Shown: positions 49,374 to 59,012 of the stretch, piece by piece
How positions within the stretch are numbered: position 1 is the stretch's first letter
Layout of the letters: the number at the start of each line of letters is the position of its first letter
Source: DOZZ01 sp963792655
Lineage (GTDB): Bacteria; Acidobacteriota; Terriglobia; Bryobacterales; Bryobacteraceae
Length of the DNA stretch: 64,000 nt
Direction of reading: 5' to 3'
NCBI GenBank assembly: GCA_963792655.1
Contig: CAWBWU010000010.1
Coordinates: forward strand, 62,001-126,000
Program-made: the position numbers and the translations under genes
The notes under the pieces: model-generated
Seen by the model: only the letters and a program-made list of their open reading frames with translations
Told to the model about the DNA's origin: nothing
The model's database searches: none

Positions 49374-49724
49374 TTGAATAACAGGTTCGAAAACATGTGC
49401 CGCGGCCTGGCCCGCGCGAGTACACGGCGCGAAATGCTGGGCGCCATACTCGGTGCGGTCTTCGTGTCGCGGATGGCTGCGGTGACCTGCGGCACGCAAA
49501 CGTGCGCGAAAACGGAATACTGCTGCGGCGACGTCATGTGCTGCGTGAAGACGGGACTTCAGCCACTGCCGATTTGCTGTTCCACCAACGGCGTATACGG
49601 CTGCTACCCGACGCTCACGAACAACGCGTGCAACCCGGCAACTTACGGTTACAGCGGCCCGTGCATCGTGTGCTCGACCAACTCCACAACACCGAAGTGC
49701 CAGGCCGGCCAGACCTGCGGCTAA
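49374..49724 (+). CDS. Small Cys-rich Tat-exported protein
   Basis: A 116-aa protein beginning at TTG 49374 (MNNRFENMCRGLARAS), which gives a complete twin-arginine signal STRREMLGAILGAVF; ATG 49395 is a shorter alternative that keeps the signal. The mature ~80 residues contain 14 cysteines in pairs and singles (EYCCGDVMCCV, PICCSTNGVYGC, GPCIVCS, KCQAGQTCG) and no known catalytic domain. Export folded through Tat, beside two redoxins with three CxxC sites, suggests a disulfide-stapled extracytoplasmic peptide. Function unknown; a metal- or carbohydrate-binding mini-protein or a secreted signal are possibilities. Confidence 0.75.
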   Translation: MNNRFENMCRGLARASTRREMLGAILGAVFVSRMAAVTCGTQTCAKTEYCCGDVMCCVKTGLQPLPICCSTNGVYGCYPTLTNNACNPATYGYSGPCIVCSTNSTTPKCQAGQTCG

Positions 49725-49748
49725 CGCCCCGCGCGTAAAGGATCACGG

Positions 49749-52260
49749 GTGCCGGGACGCCGGATACTGATCGGCTGGGGACTACTCGGGTCGTTCTTCT
49801 TATTCACCGCACTTACCGCCACGGATACAAACCTTACGCCGTGGGCTGTGGGATTGCTGCTCTGCGCCTATCTCGGCGTACTGTGGCTTGCTTACGGAGG
49901 CAGCGCAGAGGAGCCGTTCGACGCGCTCGCATTGCTCGCCTGCGCACTGCCGCTCTACGCTTTGCTGCAACTGCTCCCCGTTCCGCTGCCACTGTTGGGC
50001 TTGCTATCTCCCGGGCGCGCTGAAGTAGCGCGACTCTACTCGTCGCTGGTTTCGCCGCTGCACTTTGCACCTATCACCGCAAACCTCCCCGGGGGCATGG
50101 AGGGGACGATGCGGCTTCTTGCCTACGCCGTGCTGTTCTTCATCCTCCGCAGCCTGGTGCGACAATCCACGCGAGCGCGATGGATGGTTGCGTTGCCCCT
50201 GGCTGTGGCGGTGCTGATCCAGTCTGCCGAGGGCCTGTTTCAGCGCGTGACGAGTGGCGGCACTTCGAATGGTATGGGCACCTTCTTCAACCGCGACCAA
50301 TACTCGTGCCTGCTGGAGACTTGCCTGCCCGCAATGGCCGCGCTGGCGTGGATAGGAATCCGGAAGCAACGGCGCGCGTTGTTGCTGCTCGGCGCTGCGG
50401 CTTTGTTGCTTGGCATGGGCGGCCGTGGCCATGAGTTACTCGCGTGCGGGCCTTCCCTGCGCACTTGCGGGGCTCGCTACGTTTAGTCTGCTTGCGATCC
50501 CGCGGCAGTGGACATTGCGCAAACGAGCGACAGTCGCCGCCGGTGTCGTCATTACGCTGCTGGTCATCGGCGCCGCTCTCGCACCGACGTTGTTGCTCGA
50601 GCGTTTCGCGGGGATGACTGCGGCGGGCATGAACACCGGCGACGAACGCCTTGAACTTTGGCGCGACACGCTGCATTTGATTCCGCACTATTGGCTGACG
50701 GGAGTGGGCTTCTCCGCTTTTGCCGACCCGTTCATGCAGTTCCAGACAGTCGGCCGCAGCCTGGCTTTTACGTTCGCTCACAACGATTTTCTGCAGTGGT
50801 TCGCGGAGCTTGGTCTCGCCGGCTTCGTGCTGATTGCCGCGTTGCTTGTACTAGTGCTCCGCGACGGCTTGCGAACGGCATTTTCGCAGCACGGCAGCCG
50901 CACCGATCAACTCCTGGCTTGCGCGTCGCTCGGCGGGCTCGCTGCATTCCTGGCGCACAGCCTGGTGGACTTCAGCTCCTATGTACCGGCGAACGCGCTC
51001 ACCGTCGTGTGGCTGATGGCGATTGCGTGTGGCTTGCGGCCGCAACCTGCACAGACGCGGCGTCCGGCCCGTGCTTTCGCCGGAGCCTTCTGCATCGTGA
51101 TCGCATGCTATGCGGGAGTCATGTTGCTGACCAGGCGAATGGACAGCGCGGCTACGCTCGCGATGTGCGAGCGCGGTCTTTGCCGCGACGAGGCGCTCTA
51201 CAAGACGCTTGCGCAGACGGGTGTCGATTCGCCGCGCGACCAGGAGACAACTACAAAGATCGCGAGCCTTTTGCTGCGCCGGGCTCCGTACCGGTTCTTC
51301 TCATGGCAACAGATGGCTTTGGTGGCGGAAGCGCGCGGCAACGATGCCGTTGCGGACAAGTTGATGGACGAGAGCATTCGCCTCGCGCCAGGGAACCTGG
51401 GCGCACTCTTCCGCTACGCGCAGTACACCGGCGACCACGACGACCGGTCGCGCATGATCCGCGCACTGGCCACGATCTTTGCCGTGGATAACTTTCACTT
51501 TTACTCCGAAGCTGTCGCGGCTCAACTCGATCAGCACCATGTGAGCGCGCCCGAACTGCTGCGCTTTCAGCCGGGCAACTACGAAAGCAGTTTTCTGCTT
51601 GCACGATACGCCCGGGCTGCGCGTTTCGCTGATGCACAAGCGGTGTTTCGTTATCTGGTGAACGCTCACAGCGCGGTTCCGGCCGAGGTTTATCTGACCG
51701 AACTCCTGAAACAGCGCCGTCCTGATCTGGCCGCGCAAGCGTGGATGGAATACCGCGGCGTCAAGGATCCAAACTACGGCCACACCAATCTGCTGTACAA
51801 CGGCGGCTTCGAGTTGGAACCCGAGCGCGTACCGCTCGACTGGCAGCTGGAGCCATCGAGTGCCGCCACCGCCCGGATTGAAAGCGATGCCGCGCATAGC
51901 GGCCGTCTCGGATTAGCTGTGACGTTCAACGGCCACGAGAACGTGGAATACGGCGGCGTCACACAGCGCATTTACCTGGCGCCGGGCGCCTATCGCTTGA
52001 GCGCGTGGATCAAAGCGTTGCGGATCACCACTGATGAAGGTGTGCGCATCCGTGTGTACGGTCCCGGTTATGACGCTCGTACCCAAGCTGTCACCGGCAC
52101 ATCGGATTGGCAGCAGATTGAAACACAGTTCGTCGTGCGAGATGCTTCGGAGCTCGCCACTGTGGTGATCTATCGCGCGCCCTCGAAGCGCTTCGACAAC
52201 CGCATCGCAGGAACCGTGTGGATCGACGATATGATCGTGAACGTTGCCCCGGCAAGTTGA
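49749..52260 (+). CDS. O-antigen ligase/polymerase-like membrane protein with C-terminal TPR-like and beta-sandwich domains (one frameshift)
   Basis: About 837 aa from GTG 49749. The first ~420 residues are polytopic (GWGLLGSFFLFTAL, YAVLFFILRSLV, VVITLLVIGAAL) with Wzy/WaaL-type features: NRDQYSCLLE, AMSYSRAGLP, and GVGFSAFADPFMQF then AFTFAHNDFLQWFAELG. A helical TPR-like region follows, and the last ~150 residues form a carbohydrate-binding-like beta-sandwich (NLLYNGGFELEPER, GGVTQRIYLAPGAYRLSAW). Near 50405 the frame shifts from LLLGMGG to MAWAAVAMSYSRAG; a single indel explains it. It probably joins or polymerises surface glycans. The stop overlaps tgt. Confidence 0.82.
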
Positions 52261-53392
52261 ATTTGAAGTTGAGGCTGAGTGCCCCGTCACTCGCGCGCGC
52301 GCCGGTGTACTGCACACCGGACACGGAAGCATTCAGACGCCGGTGTTTATGCCGGTCGGAACACAGGCCACCGTAAAGGGTTTGTCGCAGCGCGATCTGT
52401 ATGACGACCTGGGCGCTCGCATCATTCTGGGCAATACGTATCACCTGTATCTGCGGCCGGGTCACGAGACGATCCGAACGCTCGGCGGGCTGCATCGTTT
52501 CATGTCGTGGCCAGGGGCCATTCTGACCGACTCCGGCGGCTTTCAAGTCTTCAGCCTCAGCGGCCTGCGCAGCATTCATGAAGAGGGCGTGCGCTTCCAA
52601 TCGCACCTCAACGGCGACGCACACCACTTCACGCCCGAATCTACGGTCGATGTGCAGCTCGCGTTTGGCAGCGATATCCTGATGGCGCTCGACGAGTGTC
52701 CGCCATACCCGGTGAGCCACGCCGCGGCCCGCGAATCGATGGACCGCACCATCCGCTGGGCGGAACGCGGGTGGAAACACTTTGCAAGCCGCATTGAGAA
52801 CAGCCCCACGCGTCATGCGCTGTTTCCCATTGTGCAGGGCTCCATGTTTGCTGACCTGCGCCGCGAGTGCGCCGAACGGATGCTGCCGTTCGATGCTGAC
52901 GGGTACGCGGTCGGTGGTCTGTCCGTGGGAGAACCGCGCCCGCTGAGTCTCGAAATGGTGGAAGCGACCGAGCCCATTCTGCCGCGATCAAAGCCTCGCT
53001 ACGCAATGGGAGTTGGGATGCCCGAGGAGTTGCCCGAGTATGTCGCGCGCGGCATCGACATGATGGATTGCGTGCTGCCGAGCCGCAACGCGCGCAACGG
53101 TTGTTTGTTTACCCGCGAAGGCAAGTTAATCATCAAAAATGCCCGCTATAAAGAGGACCCGCGGCCGCCCGATGAACAGTGCCCCTGCTACACGTGCCGC
53201 AACCATTCACGAGCTTATTTACGTCATTTATTTCAGGCGAACGAGATCCTTTTTGCCTCGCTCGCGACGCGCCACAACATGCAGCGTTACCTTGACATCA
53301 TGCGGGAGATCAGAGAAGCTATCCTGTTAGGCGCTTTCCCGGAATATTTGAAGTCCGTTCGCAGCTCGCAGGAGAACCTTCCGGCGGCTTAA
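52244..53392 (+). CDS. tgt: tRNA-guanine transglycosylase
   Basis: Exchanges guanine-34 of GUN-anticodon tRNAs for preQ1 in queuosine synthesis. The 382-aa protein starts with TTG 52244, overlapping the previous gene by 17 bp. Seen are GTQATVKGLSQRDL, ILTDSGGFQVFSLS, the GGLSVGEP block, nucleophile Asp region MMDCVLPSRNARNG, and the zinc site CPCYTCRNHSRAYLRHL. It leads the conserved tgt-yajC-secD-secF cluster. With queD/folE at 7-8 kb it supports a queuosine pathway in this organism. Confidence 0.97.
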   Translation: MPRQVEFEVEAECPVTRARAGVLHTGHGSIQTPVFMPVGTQATVKGLSQRDLYDDLGARIILGNTYHLYLRPGHETIRTLGGLHRFMSWPGAILTDSGGFQVFSLSGLRSIHEEGVRFQSHLNGDAHHFTPESTVDVQLAFGSDILMALDECPPYPVSHAAARESMDRTIRWAERGWKHFASRIENSPTRHALFPIVQGSMFADLRRECAERMLPFDADGYAVGGLSVGEPRPLSLEMVEATEPILPRSKPRYAMGVGMPEELPEYVARGIDMMDCVLPSRNARNGCLFTREGKLIIKNARYKEDPRPPDEQCPCYTCRNHSRAYLRHLFQANEILFASLATRHNMQRYLDIMREIREAILLGAFPEYLKSVRSSQENLPAA

Positions 53393-53433
53393 GCAGGCCT
53401 CGCCGGGCGGTCCCGAAAACAACTTTATTCAAC

Positions 53434-53742
53434 ATGGAATTTAGCTTCCTGCTGCAATCTGCTCCCTCGTCGCTGCTCGGCCTTGCGCCGATCGTGCTGA
53501 TTTTCGGCATCTTTTATTTCCTTCTGATCCTGCCAATGCAGAAACAGAAGAAAGAGCAGCGCCGAATGCTATCGGAACTGAAAGCCGGCGATAACGTGAT
53601 CACGGCGGGCGGCATTGTGGGCACGATCACCGCGCTCGATGCGGAGACTCTGGTTCTGCGAGTGAAGCCTGACAATTTAAAATTGCAGTTCGCGCGCAAC
53701 GCGGTCTCCAGCGTGGTGGTGGCTCCGGACGCATCGAAGTAG
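53434..53742 (+). CDS. yajC: Sec translocon accessory subunit YajC
   Basis: A 102-aa inner-membrane protein with one N-terminal helix (LGLAPIVLIFGIFYFLLILP), the basic patch MQKQKKEQRRML and the soluble domain LKAGDNVITAGGIVGTI. Forms SecDF-YajC, which aids SecYEG-driven export. It sits 41 bp after tgt and 46 bp before secD, the common bacterial order. Confidence 0.95.
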   Translation: MEFSFLLQSAPSSLLGLAPIVLIFGIFYFLLILPMQKQKKEQRRMLSELKAGDNVITAGGIVGTITALDAETLVLRVKPDNLKLQFARNAVSSVVVAPDASK

Positions 53743-53788
53743 TAGGCTCATTCTGGCCGCGCATTCCTCTCCATAAGGTTCAAAAAGC

Positions 53789-55408
53789 ATGCAAAGACAT
53801 CTGTTGGTGAAGACGATCGTGATTGTAGCGACGGTGCTGATCTGCATCTTCGGCGTGATCGGATTCCCGAAGAACAAAGCCGAGCTCGAAAACAACATTG
53901 GTCAAAGAGTTCACCTGGGCCTCGATCTGAAGGGCGGAAGCCATCTGATTTTGCAGGTGCAGGTGCAAGACGCTGTGCGCACCACAGCCGACCACACGAT
54001 CGACAGCATCAAGAACGATCTGTCCAAATCGGCCATCGATTATTCGGGCATCGATCGTAACGATCCCACCACGATCGATCAGGCCGACAGCATCCAGATC
54101 AACATTCACGGCATTCCGGCGGGCAAGACGTCGCAGTTCCGCAGCTTGATTGCAGACAAGTACGCTCTGTGGAACTTGACCCCGGTGAACTCGACTGACT
54201 ACACGCTGCGCATGAAGCCGAGCGAAATGCTCGACTTGAAGCGCCGCGCGGTAGAGCAGTCGATCCAGACCATTTCGAATCGCGTCAATAGCCTTGGCTT
54301 GACCGAACCGGTTGTGCAGCAGCATGGCCGTGCTGATGCTGAGTACGAAATCCTGGTGCAGCTTCCGGGCGTTGACGATCCCGCGCGCGTGAAGGACATC
54401 ATCGGACAAGCGGCACAGCTTGAGATCACGAAGGTGGAAGAAGGCCCGTTCTCAAGTGAGGAACAGTTGCGCGCGCAAAAAGGCGGCGTGCTGCCCTTGA
54501 ATACCAAGCCTGCTTTCTACCAGCGCGGTGAGAACGGCGGCCAATGGTACCTGGTTTCGCGCAGCCCGGTGCTGGTGGGTGAAGATTTGCGCAATGCACG
54601 CGCGGATCAGGACGAGTTCCGCAAGTGGGAAACCGGATTCACCATTTCGCAGGATGCCTCGAAGCGTTTCGAGCGTTTCACGGAAGCAGCAGCAGCCGCG
54701 AAAGATCGTTTGGCCGTGCTGCTCGATAACCAGATCAAGAGCGTCGCGACTGTTAACGGCAAGATCAGCGATAGCGGACGCATCACCGGTCTTGGCAGCC
54801 AGCAGGAGGCTTCGGACCTGGCGCTGGTCATGCGCTCGGGTTCGCTGCCGGCGGGCATTGTTTATCTGCAGGAGAGTTCGGTAGGCCCATCGCTGGGCGC
54901 CGACTCGATTCGCGCGGGTCTGCTGGCGGGTGTAGCCGGTCTGCTCGCCGTAGTGATTGCGATGCTGGTTTACTACAAGCGCAGCGGCGTGAACGCGGTA
55001 CTCGCGCTGATTCTGAACACCATCCTGCTGATTGCCGCGCTGGCTTACTTCCACGCGGTGCTCACGCTGCCCGGCATTGCAGGAATCATCCTGACGATCG
55101 GTATGGCCGTCGATAGCAACGTGCTGATCTTCGAACGTATCCGCGAAGAAATACGCGCGGGCAAAGGACCGGTGGCGGCCGTCGATGCGGGCTTTGGCAA
55201 AGCGTGGTGGACGATTGTCGACACCCACGTCACCACCATCGTCTCGTGCGCGTTTCTGTTTCTGTTCGGCACCGGGCCGGTACGCGGATTTGCGGTGACG
55301 CTGGTAATCGGTCTGCTCGCCAACGTCTTCACTGCGGTATTTGTGTCCAGAACGATTTTCGATTACGAGTTGTCCGGCACCAAGCAGGTCAAGCCGCTGA
55401 GCATCTGA
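53789..55408 (+). CDS. secD: Protein translocase subunit SecD
   Basis: A 539-aa subunit of the proton-driven SecDF complex that pulls proteins across the inner membrane. Seen are the first helix (TIVIVATVLICIFGVIGF), the periplasmic start GLDLKGGSHLILQV (D1), a large P1 domain, and the C-terminal helix bundle with the D4-type GIILTIGMAVDSNVLIFERIRE; the Asp there belongs to the proton path. Clean frame; secF follows 126 bp later. Confidence 0.96.
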   Translation: MQRHLLVKTIVIVATVLICIFGVIGFPKNKAELENNIGQRVHLGLDLKGGSHLILQVQVQDAVRTTADHTIDSIKNDLSKSAIDYSGIDRNDPTTIDQADSIQINIHGIPAGKTSQFRSLIADKYALWNLTPVNSTDYTLRMKPSEMLDLKRRAVEQSIQTISNRVNSLGLTEPVVQQHGRADAEYEILVQLPGVDDPARVKDIIGQAAQLEITKVEEGPFSSEEQLRAQKGGVLPLNTKPAFYQRGENGGQWYLVSRSPVLVGEDLRNARADQDEFRKWETGFTISQDASKRFERFTEAAAAAKDRLAVLLDNQIKSVATVNGKISDSGRITGLGSQQEASDLALVMRSGSLPAGIVYLQESSVGPSLGADSIRAGLLAGVAGLLAVVIAMLVYYKRSGVNAVLALILNTILLIAALAYFHAVLTLPGIAGIILTIGMAVDSNVLIFERIREEIRAGKGPVAAVDAGFGKAWWTIVDTHVTTIVSCAFLFLFGTGPVRGFAVTLVIGLLANVFTAVFVSRTIFDYELSGTKQVKPLSI

Positions 55409-55534
55409 AACGTGCAAAGCCTTCGATTTTCTGTGATAGCTTTTGTGCTGGTAAATAGTGGGAACAAGATAACGAAAGCCGGTGTCTACCTGTGTGGCGC
55501 CGGTCAGTCCGCCAGTGCGGACAGGCAGTGACCA

Positions 55535-56782
55535 ATGGAATTATTTAGGCAAACAAACTTTGACTTTCTCGGCTCGAAGTGGCCGTTCATTATTGCTTCG
55601 CTGGTGCTCACGGTGGCAGGACTGATCAGTCTCGCTATCAAAGGAGGACCGCGCTATGGAATCGACTTCAAAGGCGGCACGCTGATGACGGTCAAGTTCC
55701 AGGGGCCGCCTCCTGTAGATCAGATCCGGAACGCGCTCGATAAGGCTCTTCCGTCGGCCCCCGAGGTTCAGAATTTCACGGGCGGTTCGAACGAAGTTTC
55801 AATCGGCACGGAAGGCTCTGACGAAAAGGTGTTGAGCAACAACCGCAACATCGTTGTCCAGACCTTGACTAAGACCTTCGGCCAGCCGAATAATGGCAAA
55901 CTCGATTTCAATAACGCTTCAGCGGCGGCGCTTGCTGAGCGTTTGCGCGATCCGCTGCAGCAATCGGGCGTTGCGTTGTCGGATGTTCAATTGCAGAAGC
56001 TTTCAGCCGACATGATGGCGTTTCGTAACAGTCCGCCGCAATCAGGATTGCTGAACCGGTTCGATCAATTGTCGTCTGTGCCTGGTGTGACGCCGCAGGT
56101 GATTAATGTTCTACAGCAGCAGACCTACCTCGCGCCATTCGCCTTCCGCGGAACGGAGATCGTAGGACCAAAGGTCGGCGGCGATCTGCGCCGGCAGGCG
56201 ATCTACGCGACGCTGTTAGCGCTGGCTGGAATGCTGGTCTACATTGCGTTCCGCTTCGAGTGGATTTACGGTGTGGCAGCGGTGATTGCTGTGTTCCATG
56301 ACACGATCATCACGATCGGCCTGTTCTCGCTGTTCAATAAAGAAATCTCTTTGACGGTCATCGCGGCGTTGTTGACGCTGGTCGGATATTCGATGAACGA
56401 CACCATCGTGATCTTCGATCGCATCCGTGAGAATTTACGCGGCGGCGGGAAGCGCGAGAAGTTGGAAGATGTGATCAACCGCAGCGTGAACCAGACACTA
56501 AGCCGCACGGTGATGACATCGGGTCTGACATTTCTTACCGTGATTGCGCTGTTTTTATTCGGCGGACCGGTGCTGCACGGTTTTTCTTTTGCACTTGTTG
56601 TAGGTATTATCATTGGGACGTATTCGTCAGTGTTCATTGCCAGCCCCATCGTGTTGTTCTGGCACAACCTTGTAGAGGGGCGAAGGGCGGCAGCACTGGC
56701 GGCTGCTCCCGCACCAAACGTAAAGTCGCCGGCCGCTCTGAAGCAGCCTGGCGCCAAGCGTTCGATAAACGTTGTAAAGTAG
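55535..56782 (+). CDS. secF: Protein translocase subunit SecF (enlarged periplasmic domain)
   Basis: Partner of SecD. Signature segments: first helix FIIASLVLTVAGLISL, RYGIDFKGGTLMTV (D1), GMLVYIAFRFEWIYGVAA and GYSMNDTIVIFDRIRENL (D4-type proton-path region), RTVMTSGLTFLTVIALFLFGG. At 415 aa it is about 100 longer than E. coli SecF; the extra residues lie in the periplasmic P1 part (about residues 85-205, including DLRRQ end), with a low-identity helical insert. Intact frame. Ends 65 bp before tonB. Confidence 0.95.
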   Translation: MELFRQTNFDFLGSKWPFIIASLVLTVAGLISLAIKGGPRYGIDFKGGTLMTVKFQGPPPVDQIRNALDKALPSAPEVQNFTGGSNEVSIGTEGSDEKVLSNNRNIVVQTLTKTFGQPNNGKLDFNNASAAALAERLRDPLQQSGVALSDVQLQKLSADMMAFRNSPPQSGLLNRFDQLSSVPGVTPQVINVLQQQTYLAPFAFRGTEIVGPKVGGDLRRQAIYATLLALAGMLVYIAFRFEWIYGVAAVIAVFHDTIITIGLFSLFNKEISLTVIAALLTLVGYSMNDTIVIFDRIRENLRGGGKREKLEDVINRSVNQTLSRTVMTSGLTFLTVIALFLFGGPVLHGFSFALVVGIIIGTYSSVFIASPIVLFWHNLVEGRRAAALAAAPAPNVKSPAALKQPGAKRSINVVK

Positions 56783-56847
56783 TTCCGATTTGAATGGAAT
56801 ATTAGAGGCTGCTGCCGGTATTCGAGCAAGCCTGGGAGAGGACACCA

Positions 56848-57603
56848 ATGTTCGATCAGACTTTCGTTGATGGCGTCGGGAAAACAAAGAAGACCTATAC
56901 GATTTTTATTTCGTTCCTAGGCCAGCTCGCGCTCATAGCGTTTTTGGTCGTGCTTCCGCTGATTTACTTCGAAGCACTACCGAAAGCACAGCTCTCCAGC
57001 TTTCTGGTTGCCCCGCCTCCCCCGCCCCCTCCGCCACCTCCTCCGCCAGCCGCTGCCGTGAAGGTGGTCAAGATCATCCCCAAGCAGTTCAACATGAACC
57101 AGCTCACGGCGCCGAAGACCATTCCTAAAGAGATCAAGATGATCAAGGAAGAAGAGCTTCCGCCGGCAGTGGGCGTGGTCGGTGGGGTACAAGGCGGCGT
57201 ACCGGGCGGTCAGGCCGGTGGCGTACTTGGCGGAATTATCGGGGGCCTCGGCAATGCCGCGCCGCCTCCTCCTCCGCCGCCTCCTCCGGTGAAGGAAAAA
57301 CCGAAGCCGGTGGGTCCGCAGCGAATTGGTGGAAACGTGATGATGGCGAGCATCATCAGACAGACTAAGCCTGTTTATCCGCCGCTCGCACGCCAAGCGC
57401 GTATTTCGGGCACAGTACGCTTCAGCGCCACGATCTCCAAACAGGGCACCATCGAGAACCTGACACTGATTTCCGGTCACCCCTTGCTGGTGCAGGCGGC
57501 ACAGGATGCAGTGCGCCAGTGGGTATATAAACCAACGCTATTGAACGGCGAGGCGGTTGAAGTGTTGACCACAATCGACGTAAACTTCACGCTCAGTCAG
57601 TAA
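56848..57603 (+). CDS. tonB: TonB-family energy transducer with 12-Pro tract
   Basis: A 251-aa inner-membrane protein: N-terminal helix (FISFLGQLALIAFLVVLPLIYF), a periplasmic Pro tract of 12 consecutive Pro after VA, a Lys/Ile linker, a Gly-rich stretch (GGVQGGVPGGQAGGVLGG), a second Pro cluster, and a TonB C-terminal domain (KPVYPPLARQARISGTVRFS, AVRQWVYKPTLLNGE). It links the ExbB/ExbD proton motor to TonB-dependent outer-membrane receptors, none of which are in the window. A GGAGAGG lies 8 bases before ATG. Confidence 0.93.
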   Translation: MFDQTFVDGVGKTKKTYTIFISFLGQLALIAFLVVLPLIYFEALPKAQLSSFLVAPPPPPPPPPPPPAAAVKVVKIIPKQFNMNQLTAPKTIPKEIKMIKEEELPPAVGVVGGVQGGVPGGQAGGVLGGIIGGLGNAAPPPPPPPPPVKEKPKPVGPQRIGGNVMMASIIRQTKPVYPPLARQARISGTVRFSATISKQGTIENLTLISGHPLLVQAAQDAVRQWVYKPTLLNGEAVEVLTTIDVNFTLSQ

Positions 57604-57675
57604 CGCATTCAGTTTTTGTAGGCAAGGGCAGTTTTTCGGAACAGAGTAAAATCAACTCGCAGGAGACAAGGAACA

Positions 57676-58407
57676 ATGCTTCTTCAGACACAGGTATACG
57701 GGTTTTTGCTTCAGGAAGTAGGTTGGGATCCGGTGCACCTTTGGACCCAGATGGGCACGCTGGCCAAACTGGTCGTTGTGCTCTTGTTCATCATGTCGGC
57801 GTGGTCCATCGGCGTGATGATCGACCGCCTTATGGCCTACAGCGCCGCGCGTAAACAGAGCCGCGCTTTTGCTCCTGCAGTGGCAGGCGCTTTGCGCGAA
57901 GGCAAGTTGGATGAAGCGGTGAAGGTTGCCGACCGCTACAAGAAGAGCCACCTGGCGAAGGTTGTGGTTGCCGGGCTCCAGGAATTTCAGGCGCACCAGG
58001 CAAGCTCCGAGATCTCCGGTGAAGAGATTGAGGCATCCCGTCGTGCTCTCGAACGCGCAGAAGCGATTGTGCACGCCGAGCTGAAACGCGGCGTCAGCGC
58101 CCTCGCCACCATCGGTTCGACCGCACCGTTCGTCGGTCTGTTCGGTACCGTCATCGGCATCATCAATGCGTTCAAGACGATGGCCTCGGAGAAAACGCCT
58201 GGTATCGGTGCGATCGCCGGCGGTATCTCGGAAGCGCTCGTGACCACCGCACTCGGTCTCCTGGTGGCAGTGCCGGCCGTGTGGATGTTCAACTACTTCA
58301 CGGGCCGCATCGACTCCTTCGACGTCGAGATGGGTAACTCCAGCTCGGAGCTGGTGGATTACTTCCTGAAGCGTTCGCAGCTGAAGTCCGCTGGCTTACG
58401 CAAGTAG
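57676..58407 (+). CDS. exbB: ExbB/TolQ-family proton channel
   Basis: A 243-aa polytopic subunit of the TonB motor: helix 1 (LAKLVVVLLFIMSAWSIGV), cytoplasmic loop, and the conserved helix pair TIGSTAPFVGLFGTVIGIINAF and ISEALVTTALGLLVAVPAVW. The stretch AAKLD-like coil region is cytoplasmic. AGGAGACAAGG precedes ATG 57676. A UUCG-capped hairpin separates it from the first exbD. TolQ in a Tol-Pal system is the alternative; the adjoining tonB favours ExbB. Confidence 0.93.
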   Translation: MLLQTQVYGFLLQEVGWDPVHLWTQMGTLAKLVVVLLFIMSAWSIGVMIDRLMAYSAARKQSRAFAPAVAGALREGKLDEAVKVADRYKKSHLAKVVVAGLQEFQAHQASSEISGEEIEASRRALERAEAIVHAELKRGVSALATIGSTAPFVGLFGTVIGIINAFKTMASEKTPGIGAIAGGISEALVTTALGLLVAVPAVWMFNYFTGRIDSFDVEMGNSSSELVDYFLKRSQLKSAGLRK

Positions 58408-58443
58408 AACTGCCTTCCGGCCGAGTTGATTCCGTGTCTGCCC

Positions 58444-58465
58444 GCGCGGCCCTTCGGGGCCGCGC
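58444..58465 (+). promoter_or_regulatory. UUCG-capped intercistronic hairpin
   Basis: A perfect 9-bp GC stem (58444-58452 with 58457-58465) closes a TTCG tetraloop in the 106-bp gap between exbB and exbD, with no T-tract after it. Such hairpins stabilise upstream mRNA or lower downstream expression rather than ending transcription. Confidence 0.6.
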
Positions 58466-58513
58466 AACCTGCGTCATGCACGAGCCGGAAAACAGAGTAA
58501 GGAGATCGAGCGA

Positions 58514-58975
58514 ATGCAACTAAAAAAGGCGCCACCGCCGGTATCTGAGATCAACGTCACGCCCATGGTGGACGTGATGCTCGTCGTGCTGATTATCTTC
58601 ATGGTCATCACGCCGTTGTTGAATAAAGGCGTCACCGTCGACATGGCGAAGGCGCGCAACCCGATTACGATGGGCGATGCCGATCAGGAAGATGCCGTGA
58701 TCGTCGCGATTACCCGCGATGGAAACGTGTTCCTGAGCCCCGGTGTCCAGAAGCTGCAGCCCGAAGACCTGCCGCAAAAAGTTAAAGACCTGCTGACGAA
58801 CAAAGCCAGCAAGATGGTCTTCGTGCGCGCGGATTCGCGGGCCAAGTACGAGCGCGTCGAAGATGTAGTTGATAACCTTCGCGCGGCCGGCGTCGATCAG
58901 ATTGGGTTGTTGACGGAGCAGGTTCAGGACAAGGCAACTGCAATGCCCAAACCTCCGAGCTCCGGTAGCTTGTAA
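58514..58975 (+). CDS. exbD: ExbD/TolR-family protein 1
   Basis: A 153-aa single-helix membrane protein of the proton motor: N-terminal EINVTPMVDVMLVVLIIFMV contains the proton-carrying Asp, followed by a periplasmic domain (AVIVAITRDGNVFL, KMVFVRADSRAKYE). It differs in sequence from the two near-identical copies downstream. AAGGAG precedes ATG 58514. Its C-terminal tail is longer (QDKATAMPKPPSSGSL). Confidence 0.93.
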   Translation: MQLKKAPPPVSEINVTPMVDVMLVVLIIFMVITPLLNKGVTVDMAKARNPITMGDADQEDAVIVAITRDGNVFLSPGVQKLQPEDLPQKVKDLLTNKASKMVFVRADSRAKYERVEDVVDNLRAAGVDQIGLLTEQVQDKATAMPKPPSSGSL

Positions 58976-59012
58976 AAAGACTTTTCTAAGACCGAATTTA
59001 AGGAGACTTGCT

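Noticed and set aside
49490..49724. Granulin-like cysteine pattern in the Cys-rich Tat protein
   Set aside because: Paired CC motifs are reminiscent, but spacing does not follow the granulin pattern through the domain, so homology is not claimed.
57001..57060. Pro-codon repeat in tonB as a tandem repeat or CRISPR-like element
   Set aside because: It is ordinary low-complexity coding for the TonB proline linker; no spacer structure exists.
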